A DNA stretch of 64,000 nt from NCBI GenBank assembly GCA_963971305.1, contig OZ020317.1:10496001-10560000 (forward strand), read 5' to 3'. Source of the DNA: Arcuatula senhousia (Eukaryota; Mollusca; Bivalvia; Mytilida; Mytilidae). The notes below the pieces were generated by a model. That model saw only the letters and a program-made list of their open reading frames with translations, had not been told where the DNA came from and searched no databases. Shown piece by piece: positions 14,601-25,532 of this stretch; positions within the stretch are counted from its first letter, which is position 1, and the number at the start of each line of letters is the position of its first letter. The translations under genes and the position numbers were made by a program.

Positions 14601-17600
14601 TTCCGTTCTTATATAAGTGTTTTTTAAAAGATATACGTACTATATACGTATTTAAGTGTATGCAAATTATTTGTACCGTTTTTTACAAATTCATAAAGAA
14701 GGCGTACATATATACGTTTTACTATATTCGTATTATTGTATCGGATCAGATTGCCAACCGAAGAGAATTGTTTTTATATGATATCATTATTTTTTGCTTA
14801 TTGTTTTTTTTTTATCTCAGTCATCATCAAATAATCCACTTTTTTCTAAGGGGGATTTTTTATCGGTATTAGGGATTTAGTTGCTAGGTGCAAGTAAATT
14901 TAACGTTCCTGACTTTTCGTGTCATACGATTTAAGTTCATAAAGTAATGCCTGCTTTAAAAATATCCGTTGAAAGTTCGTAACAGTAAAAGTCGTTCGAG
15001 AGATGCAATATAACAGCTCATAGATTCCAATAAGTGTCATATAAGTTTGGGGTCTTCATTTTATTTGCAAATTTAATTATCTTTTTTTATAAAAGTCACA
15101 ATTAAGCGAGGAACAAAAAATCTGAAAATACGGGTTTTGTACAAAGCATTGTAAATTGAATTGCATCCTCTGGTCTCCATTTGAATAATTAGTCGCTTTT
15201 CTTTATCTACTAATCTCCATTTAGTTTTTTTAACACACAGCTTTCATACTAGCGGTTGTAATGATAGTTTTCTGTTGATATATTTTTCTCTTTTCATTAC
15301 CGGGGATATAGAATGGTCTCAAAAGTGATAATGTGGCCTAAACGACAACGGAAATCTTGTTCCTAGAAAATCATTCGCCTTTCAATCTTAGGATGCTTAT
15401 AGGCCTAGTTCTTATTGTGATTATTAGAAAATGCTACTCGTGACACGCAAAGGAGAGAGATCCTTTAATTCGTAAGATGTTACATTTTAGGTAAAACCAT
15501 GCATAACCAAATGCAAACAAAATCCGTATTTATTAGAAGTGCTTTAAATAATCAATAATTAACTGTTACCATTGTTTGGGGAAAAATCGATTTTAGAATT
15601 AAACACTGGATTTTATTGATGTTTGCATCGATCAGCTCAAGCTGTCGTTTCTTTATGGTGTAACGTTGTTTCAAACTCCAATGTTATTTCTTTTCATTGC
15701 AGACTGTTATTTTTGTCAGTGATAAATTTAGATTTCGTTTATTATTGTGTTTCGGGTACGAACCATTTTCTATGATTTGTTCGGTTTTCTATCTTTAAAT
15801 ATTTTTGTTTTCTTGTGTTGCAGACGGAGAGTTTATCATAAATATTAATACTTATCGGTGACATATTAAATATTTAATTATACGTCAAATGTTTGCGTAT
15901 GGTTGGAAACATCTCAATAGAAAAGGGGATTCTTATTCTATACAAGGGACGTTTTTAATACTTGGGGTCATCATCGGAGTGACGTGCGAGGATAGAGTTG
16001 CCGTTCCTTTTTTGGAAGCAACGCCTCGTGTTCTCTCGAAAACAAGACAAAGAAATAAACGCAATGTATTTTGCTTACAAATCAAAGTTGACCAACCTAT
16101 TTATACTTCTCTTTGATTTTTTATTTAAAAAGTACATTTAATTAGCATATTTACATTTTACCCTTGTTTGTGCACTGCAAAATTTTTCAAATACGTCTTT
16201 TAATTTTTAATTTGCTAGCATTTTACAGCAGAACAATTTGAAATCAATAAAATGGAAAGTGAAAAAGTAAAAAAAGTGCTGTTAAAGAAAAAAATATTTT
16301 TTACAATATTCTTTTCCGTTCTTATATAAGTGTTTTTTAAAAGATATACGTACTATATACGTATTTAAGTGTATGCAAATTATTTGAACCGTTTTTTACA
16401 AATTCATAAAGAAGGCGTACATATATACGTTTTACTATATTCGTATTATTGTATCGGATCAGATTGCCAACCGAAGAGAATTGTTTTTATATGATATCAT
16501 TATTTTTTGCTTATTGTTTTTTTTTTATCTCAGTCATCATCAAATAATCCACTTTTTTCTAAGGGGGATTTTTTATCGGTATTAGGGATTTAGTTGCTAG
16601 GTGCAAGTAAATTTAACGTTCCTGACTTTTCGTGTCATACGATTTAAGTTCATAAAGTAATGCCTGCTTTAAAAATATCCGTTGAAAGTTCGTAACAGTA
16701 AAAGTCGTTCGAGAGATGCAATATAACAGCTCATAGATTCCAATAAGTGTCATATAAGTTTGGGGTCTTCATTTTATTTGCAAATTTAATTATCTTTTTT
16801 TATAAAAGTCACAATTAAGCGAGGAACAAAAAATCTGAAAATACGGGTTTTGTACAAAGCATTGTAAATTGAATTGCATCCTCTGGTCTCCATTTGAATA
16901 ATTAGTCGCTTTTCTTTATCTACTAATCTCCATTTAGTTTTTTTAACACACAGCTTTCATACTAGCGGTTGTAATGATAGTTTTCTGTTGATATATTTTT
17001 CTCTTTTCATTACCGGGGATATAGAATGGTCTCAAAAGTGATAATGTGGCCTAAACGACAACGGAAATCTTGTTCCTAGAAAATCATTCGCCTTTCAATC
17101 TTAGGATGCTTATAGGCCTAGTTCTTATTGTGATTATTAGAAAATGCTACTCGTGACACGCAAAGGAGAGAGATCCTTTAATTCGTAAGATGTTACATTT
17201 TAGGTAAAACCATGCATAACCAAATGCAAACAAAATCCGTATTTATTAGAAGTGCTTTAAATAATCAATAATTAACTGTTACCATTGTTTGGGGAAAAAT
17301 CGATTTTAGAATTAAACACTGGATTTTATTGATGTTTGCATCGATCAGCTCAAGCTGTCGTTTCTTTATGGTGTAACGTTGTTTCAAACTCCAATGTTAT
17401 TTCTTTTCATTGCAGACTGTTATTTTTGTCAGTGATAAATTTAGATTTCGTTTATTATTGTGTTTCGGGTACGAACCATTTTCTATGATTTGTTCGGTTT
17501 TCTATCTTTAAATATTTTTGTTTTCTTGTGTTGCAGACGGAGAGTTTATCATAAATATTAATACTTATCGGTGACATATTAAATATTTAATTATACGTCA

Positions 17601-20600
17601 AATGTTTGCGTATGGTTGGAAACATCTCAATAGAAAAGGGGATTCTTATTCTATACAAGGGACGTTTTTAATACTTGGGGTCATCATCGGAGTGACGTGC
17701 GAGGATAGAGTTGCCGTTCCTTTTTTGGAAGCAACGCCTCGTGTTCTCTCGAAAACAAGACAAAGAAATAAACGCAATGTATTTTGCTTACAAATCAAAG
17801 TTGACCAACCTATTTATACTTCTCTTTGATTTTTTATTTAAAAAGTACATTTAATTAGCATATTTACATTTTACCCTTGTTTGTGCACTGCAAAATTTTT
17901 CAAATACGTCTTTTAATTTTTAATTTGCTAGCATTTTACAGCAGAACAATTTGAAATCAATAAAATGGAAAGTGAAAAAGTAAAAAAAGTGCTGTTAAAG
18001 AAAAAAATATTTTTTACAATATTCTTTTCCGTTCTTATATAAGTGTTTTTTAAAAGATATACGTACTATATACGTATTTAAGTGTATGCAAATTATTTGA
18101 ACCGTTTTTTACAAATTCATAAAGAAGGCGTACATATATACGTTTTACTATATTCGTATTATTGTATCGGATCAGATTGCCAACCGAAGAGAATTGTTTT
18201 TATATGATATCATTATTTTTTGCTTATTGTTTTTTTTTTATCTCAGTCATCATCAAATAATCCACTTTTTTCTAAGGGGGATTTTTTATCGGTATTAGGG
18301 ATTTAGTTGCTAGGTGCAAGTAAATTTAACGTTCCTGACTTTTCGTGTCATACGATTTAAGTTCATAAAGTAATGCCTGCTTTAAAAATATCCGTTGAAA
18401 GTTCGTAACAGTAAAAGTCGTTCGAGAGATGCAATATAACAGCTCATAGATTCCAATAAGTGTCATATAAGTTTGGGGTCTTCATTTTATTTGCAAATTT
18501 AATTATCTTTTTTTATAAAAGTCACAATTAAGCGAGGAACAAAAAATCTGAAAATACGGGTTTTGTACAAAGCATTGTAAATTGAATTGCATCCTCTGGT
18601 CTCCATTTGAATAATTAGTCGCTTTTCTTTATCTACTAATCTCCATTTAGTTTTTTTAACACACAGCTTTCATACTAGCGGTTGTAATGATAGTTTTCTG
18701 TTGATATATTTTTCTCTTTTCATTACCGGGGATATAGAATGGTCTCAAAAGTGATAATGTGGCCTAAACGACAACGGAAATCTTGTTCCTAGAAAATCAT
18801 TCGCCTTTCAATCTTAGGATGCTTATAGGCCTAGTTCTTATTGTGATTATTAGAAAATGCTACTCGTGACACGCAAAGGAGAGAGATCCTTTAATTCGTA
18901 AGATGTTACATTTTAGGTAAAACCATGCATAACCAAATGCAAACAAAATCCGTATTTATTAGAAGTGCTTTAAATAATCAATAATTAACTGTTACCATTG
19001 TTTGGGGAAAAATCGATTTTAGAATTAAACACTGGATTTTATTGATGTTTGCATCGATCAGCTCAAGCTGTCGTTTCTTTATGGTGTAACGTTGTTTCAA
19101 ACTCCAATGTTATTTCTTTTCATTGCAGACTGTTATTTTTGTCAGTGATAAATTTAGATTTCGTTTATTATTGTGTTTCGGGTACGAACCATTTTCTATG
19201 ATTTGTTCGGTTTTCTATCTTTAAATATTTTTGTTTTCTTGTGTTGCAGACGGAGAGTTTATCATAAATATTAATACTTATCGGTGACATATTAAATATT
19301 TAATTATACGTCAAATGTTTGCGTATGGTTGGAAACATCTCAATAGAAAAGGGGATTCTTATTCTATACAAGGGACGTTTTTAATACTTGGGGTCATCAT
19401 CGGAGTGACGTGCGAGGATAGAGTTGCCGTTCCTTTTTTGGAAGCAACGCCTCGTGTTCTCTCGAAAACAAGACAAAGAAATAAACGCAATGTATTTTGC
19501 TTACAAATCAAAGTTGACCAACCTATTTATACTTCTCTTTGATTTTTTATTTAAAAAGTACATTTAATTAGCATATTTACATTTTACCCTTGTTTGTGCA
19601 CTGCAAAATTTTTCAAATACGTCTTTTAATTTTTAATTTGCTAGCATTTTACAGCAGAACAATTTGAAATCAATAAAATGGAAAGTGAAAAAGTAAAAAA
19701 AGTGCTGTTAAAGAAAAAAATATTTTTTACAATATTCTTTTCCGTTCTTATATAAGTGTTTTTTAAAAGATATACGTACTATATACGTATTTAAGTGTAT
19801 GCAAATTATTTGTACCGTTTTTTACAAATTCATAAAGAAGGCGTACATATATACGTTTTACTATATTCGTATTATTGTATCGGATCAGATTGCCAACCGA
19901 AGAGAATTGTTTTTATATGATATCATTATTTTTTGCTTATTGTTTTTTTTTTATCTCAGTCATCATCAAATAATCCACTTTTTTCTAAGGGGGATTTTTT
20001 ATCGGTATTAGGGATTTAGTTGCTAGGTGCAAGTAAATTTAACGTTCCTGACTTTTCGTGTCATACGATTTAAGTTCATAAAGTAATGCCTGCTTTAAAA
20101 ATATCCGTTGAAAGTTCGTAACAGTAAAAGTCGTTCGAGAGATGCAATATAACAGCTCATAGATTCCAATAAGTGTCATATAAGTTTGGGGTCTTCATTT
20201 TATTTGCAAATTTAATTATCTTTTTTTATAAAAGTCACAATTAAGCGAGGAACAAAAAATCTGAAAATACGGGTTTTGTACAAAGCATTGTAAATTGAAT
20301 TGCATCCTCTGGTCTCCATTTGAATAATTAGTCGCTTTTCTTTATCTACTAATCTCCATTTAGTTTTTTTAACACACAGCTTTCATACTAGCGGTTGTAA
20401 TGATAGTTTTCTGTTGATATATTTTTCTCTTTTCATTACCGGGGATATAGAATGGTCTCAAAAGTGATAATGTGGCCTAAACGACAACGGAAATCTTGTT
20501 CCTAGAAAATCATTCGCCTTTCAATCTTAGGTTGCTTATAGGCCTAGTTCTTATTGTGATTATTAGAAAATGCTACTCGTGACACGCAAAGGAGAGAGAT

Positions 20601-21874
20601 CCTTTAATTCGTAAGATGTTACATTTTAGGTAAAACCATGCATAACCAAATGCAAACAAAATCCGTATTTATTAGAAGTGCTTTAAATAATCAATAATTA
20701 ACTGTTACCATTGTTTGGGGAAAAATCGATTTTAGAATTAAACACTGGATTTTATTGATGTTTGCATCGATTAGCTCAAGCTGTCGTTTCTTTATGGTGT
20801 AACGTTGTTTCAAACTCCAATGTTATTTCTTTTCATTGCAGACTGTTATTTTTGTCAGTGATAGATTTCGATTTCGTTTATCATTGCGTTTCAGGTACGA
20901 ACCATTTTCTATGATTTGTTCGGTTTTCTATCTTTAAATGTTTTTGTTTTCTTGTGTTGCAGACGGAGAGTTTATCATAAATAATAATACTTATCGGTGA
21001 CATATTAAATATTCAATTATACGTCAAATGTTTGCGTATGGTTGGAAACATCACAATAGAAAAGGGGATTCTTATTCTATACAAGGGACGTTTTTAATAC
21101 TTGGGGTCATCATCGGAGTGACGTGCGAGGATAGAGTTGCCGTTCCTTTTTTGGAAGCAACGCCTCGTGTTCTCTCGAAAACAAGACAAAGAAATAAACG
21201 CAATGTATTTTGCTTACAAATCAAAGTTGACCAACCTATTTATACTTCTCTTAGATTTTTTATTTAAAAAGTACATTTAATTAGCATATTTACATTTTAC
21301 CCTTGTTTGTGCACTGCAAAATTTTTCAAATACGTCTTTTAATTTTTAATTTGCTAGCATTTTACAGCAGAACAATTTGAAATCAATAAAATGGAAAGCG
21401 AAAAAGTTAAAAAAGTGCTGTTAAAGAAAAAAATATTTTTTACAATATTCTTTTCCGTTCTTATATAAGTCTTTTTTAAAAGATATACGTACTATATACG
21501 TATTTAAGTGTATGCAAATTATTTGTACCGTTTTTTTACAAATTCATAAAGAAGGCGTACATATATACGTTTTACTATATTCGTATTATTGTATCGGATC
21601 AGATTGCCAACCGAAGAGAATTGTTTTTATATGATATCATTATTTTTTGCTTATTGTTTTTTTTTATCTCAGTCATCATCAAATAATCCACTTTTTTCTA
21701 AGGGGGATTTCTTATCGGTATTAGGGATTTAGTTGCTAGGTGCAAGCAAATTTAACGTTCCTGACTTTTTGTGTCATACGATTTAAGTTCATAAAGTAAT
21801 GCCTGCTTTAAAGATATCCGTTGAAAGTTCGTAACAGTAAAAGTCGTTCGAGAGATGCAATATAACAGCTCATA
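11641..21874 (+). repeat. Short-form 1713-bp units of array A
   Basis: Six consecutive units share the junction CTCCATTT/AGTTTTTTTAAC, at about 11794, 13508, 15222, 16936, 18648 and 20361. It deletes about 170 bp relative to the long form and removes the putative 41-nt exon and its splice sites. Terminal open frames are at 12462-12689, 14176-14403, 15889-16116, 17602-17829, 19315-19542 (75 codons, ended early by CTT TGA) and 21028-21267 (79 codons). The four central spacings are exactly 1713 bp, and the units differ by only a few single bases, for example TTTGTACC versus TTTGAACC. This indicates very recent unit-by-unit expansion or homogenisation. Confidence 0.9.
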
Positions 21875-22146
21875 TATTCCAATAAGTGTCATATTAGTTT
21901 GGGGTCTTTATTTCATTTGCAAATTTAATTATTTTTTTTATAAAAATCACAATTAAGCGAGGAACAAAAAATCTGAAAATACGGGTTTTGTACAAAGCAT
22001 TGTAAATTGAATTGCATCCTCTGGTCTCCATTTGAATAATTAGTCGCTTTTCTTTATCTACTAATCTTCATTTGGCGTGAGGGGTATGTTCTGCTAATAT
22101 TATGATCAACCATGGCACTTTTTTCATGTTAACATTGCGTCTTCAG

Positions 22147-22187
22147 AATGAAGATGTTTTTTACACGTTTTACCGGGGTCTCATCGG
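22147..22187 (+). other. Putative 41-nt internal exon of the array unit
   Basis: The acceptor-like TTAACATTGCGTCTTCAG is followed by 41 nt and a consensus donor GTAAGT at 22188. The reading frame is Asn-Glu-Asp-Val-Phe-Tyr-Thr-Phe-Tyr-Arg-Gly-Leu-Ile-Gly, ending in phase 2. The same segment occurs in every long-form unit (for example 42481-42521) and is deleted in the short-form units. It is inferred from splice signals and frame continuity only; no transcript evidence is available here. Confidence 0.4.
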
Positions 22188-24530
22188 GTAAGTTTATTTT
22201 TTAACGTCGCTTGTTCCCGTTTGATCTTTGTATTGTGAGTTTTTTTAACACACAGCTTTCGTACTAGCGGTTGTAATGATAGTTTTCTGTCTATATATTT
22301 TTCTCTTTTCATTACCGGGGATATAGAATGGTCTCAAAAGTGATAATGTGGCCTAAACGACAACAAAAATCTTGTTCCTAGAAAATCATTCGCCTTTCAA
22401 TTTTACGATGCTTATAGGCCTAGTTCTTATTGTGATTATTAGAAAATGCTACTCGTGACACGCAAAGGAGAGAGATCCTTTATTTCGTAAGATGTTTCAT
22501 TTTAGGTAAAACCATGCATAACCAAATGCAAACAAAATCCGTATTTATTAGAAGTGCTTAAAATTATCAATAATTAACTGTTACAATTGTTTAGGGAAAA
22601 AATCGAGTTTAGAATTAAACACTGGATTTTATTGATGTTTGCATCGATTAGCTCAAGCTGTCGTTTCTTTATGGTGTAACGTTGTTTCAAACTCCAATGT
22701 TATTTCTTTTCATTGCAGACTGTTATTTTTGTCAGTGATAAATCTAGATTTCGTTTATTATTGCGTTTCAGGTACGAACCATTTTCTATGATTTGTTCGG
22801 TTTTCTATCTTTAAATGTTTTTGTTTTCTTGTGTTGCAGACGGAGAGTTTATCATAAATAATAATACTTATCGGTGACATATTAAATATTTAATTATACG
22901 TCAAATGTTTGCGTATGGTTGGAAACATCTCAATAGAAAAGGGGATTCTTATTCTATACAAGGGACGTTTTTAATACTTGGGGTCATCATCGGAGTGACG
23001 TGAGAGGATAGAGTTGCCGTTCCTTTTTTTGGAAGCAACGCCTCGTGTTCTCTTGAAAACAAGACTCAGAAATAAACGCGATGTATTTCGCTTACAACTC
23101 AAAGTTGAACAACCTATTTATACTTCTCTTAGATTTTCCATCTAAAAAGTACACTTAATTAGCATATTTACATTTTACCCTTGTTTGTGCACTGCAATTT
23201 TTTTTCAAATACGTCTTTTAATTTAAAATTTGTAAGCATTTTACAGCCGAACAATTTGAAATCAATAAAATGGAAAGCGAAAAAGTCGAAAAAGTGCTGT
23301 TTAAGAAAAAAAAATTTTTTTACAATATTCTTTTCTGTTCTTATATAAGTGGTTTTAAAAGATATACGTACTATATATGTATTAAAGTATATGCAAATTA
23401 TTTGTACCGTTTTTTTTACAAATTCCCAAAGAAATGTATCAGATCAGATTGCCAACCGTAGAGAATTGTTTTTTATATGATATCATTATTTTTACTTATC
23501 GTTTTTTTTTTCTCTGAGTCATCATCAAATAATCTACTTTTCTATTTTTCTTTTCTAAGGGGGGATTTCTTATCGGTGTCAGGGATTCAGTTGCTAGGAC
23601 TGGTGCAATCACATTTAACGTTCCTGACTTTGCGTGTCATACGAAATAAGTTCTTAAAGTAATACCTGCTTTAGAAATATCCGTTGAAAGTTCGTAACAG
23701 TAAAAGTCGTTCGAGAGATGCAATATGACAGCTCATAGTTTCCACTAAGTGTCATAATAGTTTGGGATTTTTATTTCATTTGCAAATTTAAATAATTTTC
23801 GTTGATAAAAATTACAATTAAGTGAGGAATTAAAAATCTGTTAATACGGGTTTTGTACAAAGCATTGTAAATTGAATTGTATCCTCTGGTCCGCGTTTGA
23901 ATAATTAGTCGCTTTTCTTTATCTACTAATTTCCATTTGGCGTGAGGGTATGTTTTGTTGATAGCAATGATTAATCGTGGTACTATTTCATGTTAACATT
24001 GCGTCTTCAGAATGAAGATGGTTTTTTTTAATGTTTTACCGGAAACTCATCGGGTACGTTTATTTGTTAACGTCTATTGCACCCGTTTGATCTTTGTATT
24101 GTTAGTTTTTTTTATCACACAGCTTTCGTACTAGCGATTGTAATGATATTTGTCTTTTTATATATTTTTCTCTTTTCATAACCGGGGATATAGAATGGTC
24201 TCAAAAGTGATAATGTCGCCAAAACGACAACGGTAATCTAATTCCTAGAAAATCATTCGCCTTTCAATCTGACGATGCTTATAGGCCTAGTGGTGCTTAT
24301 TGTGATAAATAGAAAAAGCTAGTCGTGCAAAGCAAAGAAGAGAGATCCTATAATTTGTAAGCTGTTACGTTTTGATAAAACCATGCAAAACTAAATGCAA
24401 ACAAAAAACGTATTTATTAAAAGTGCTTAGAGTAATCAATAATTAACTGTTACAATTGTTTTAGGGGAAAATTTCGATTTTAGAATTAAACACTGGATTT
24501 TATTAATGTTTGCATTAGTTAGCTAAAGGT

Positions 24531-24577
24531 GTCGTCTCTGATGAGTCTTGAATAGACGAAACGCGCGTCAGGCGTAG
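24531..24577 (+). ncRNA. Hammerhead ribozyme of a Penelope-like element
   Basis: The core CTGATGA (24538-24544) is followed by a 3-bp stem II (GTC 24545-24547 with GAC 24555-24557) with a 7-nt loop, then GAA (24558-24560). A minimal stem III follows in ACGCGCGT (24561-24568), with the cleavage site after C24569. Stem I can form five pairs between the bases just before CTGATGA and AGGCG after the cleavage site. This is the minimal short-stem-III hammerhead known from the pseudo-LTRs of Penelope-like retroelements. All core bases that I can check are intact. It sits in a 79-bp fragment, so it is a relic without its element. Confidence 0.8.
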
Positions 24578-24613
24578 CAAAATTTATTGTCTGGAACTTT
24601 GTTGTCATTTGTA
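24535..24613 (+). mobile_element. Penelope-like element fragment inserted in an array unit
   Basis: Other units read straight from GCTGTCG into TTTCTTTATGGTG. Here about 79 bp intervene, containing the hammerhead ribozyme and then GGCGTAGCAAAATTTATTG. The same tail, in reverse orientation, is at 33483-33567. Immediately downstream about 530 bp of the host unit are missing (GGTGT is joined to TTGGAAGCAACGC), so the insertion is associated with a deletion. Confidence 0.7.
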
Positions 24614-25296
24614 TTTCTTTATGGTGTTTGGAAGCAACGCAATAAAGAAAGGTATTCTTATTCTATACAAGGGACGTTTTTAATACTGGGGGTCATCATC
24701 GGAGTGACGTGCGAGGATAGAGTTGCCGTTCCATTTTTGGAAGCAACGCCTCGTGTTCTCTTGAAAACAAGACTCAGAAATAAACGCGATGTATTTCGCT
24801 TACAAATCAAAGTTGACCAACCTATTTATACTTCTCTTAGATTTTCCATCTAAAAAGTACACTTAATTAGCATAGTTACATTTTACCCTTGTTGGTGCAC
24901 TGCAAAATTTTTTCAAATACGTCTTTTAATTTCAAATTTGTAAGCATTTTACAGCCGAACAATTTGAAATCAATAAAATGGAAAGCGAAAAAGTCGAAAA
25001 AATGCTGTTTGAGAAAAATTTTTTTTTTACAATATTCTTTTCCGTTCTTATATAAGTGGTTTTAAAAGATATACGTACTATATATGTATTAAAGTATATG
25101 CAAATTATTTGTACCGTTTTTTACAAATTCCCAAAGAAGGCGTACATATATAATTTTTACTATATCTTAATTATTGTATCAGATCAGATTGCTAACCGTA
25201 GAGAATTGTTTTTTATATGATATCATTATTTTTACTTATCGTTTTTTTTTATCTGAGTCATCATCAAATAATCTACGTTTTCTGTTTTTCTTTTCT

Positions 25297-25532
25297 GGGG
25301 CTCCTCATGGGGGGTACCAGGAATCAAGTAATCAGCATTCTTTTGCCAGTGTAATCAAATAATCATATATTTTTTAGAAATGTAATCAAAAACTGTTTCC
25401 CAATGGGAATCAAGTAATCAAAAATTAAAACCTTGGTAATCAAATAATCATTAAATATTTGCTCTTGTAATCAAGTAATCACCTTTAAAATGGCCTGGGA
25501 ATCATGTAATCAAAAACCCCATGAGAAGGCAA
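25297..25532. mobile_element. 236-bp insertion with TAATCA-type internal repeats
   Basis: The insertion is flanked by a 6-bp direct repeat TTTTCT (25291-25296 and 25533-25538) where other units have a single copy. Its ends are imperfect inverted repeats: GGCTCCTCATGGGG on the left and CCCCATGAGAAGGC on the right. Inside, the motif AATCAAGTAATCA or close variants recurs about seven times at irregular spacing. It has no coding capacity. It looks like a small non-autonomous element, but I cannot name the superfamily. Confidence 0.6.

Noticed and set aside
14660..14872. Plus-strand 70-codon frame beginning at the octamer ATG (also at 12946, 19799 and 38239)
   Set aside because: It is dominated by Phe, Ile and Tyr from poly-T and AT-rich DNA, its end depends on homopolymer length, and other copies have it broken.
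25310..25520. Regularly recurring short motifs considered as a CRISPR-like array
   Set aside because: The motifs are short and variable with unequal spacing, they sit inside a target-duplicated insertion, and the DNA is clearly eukaryotic.
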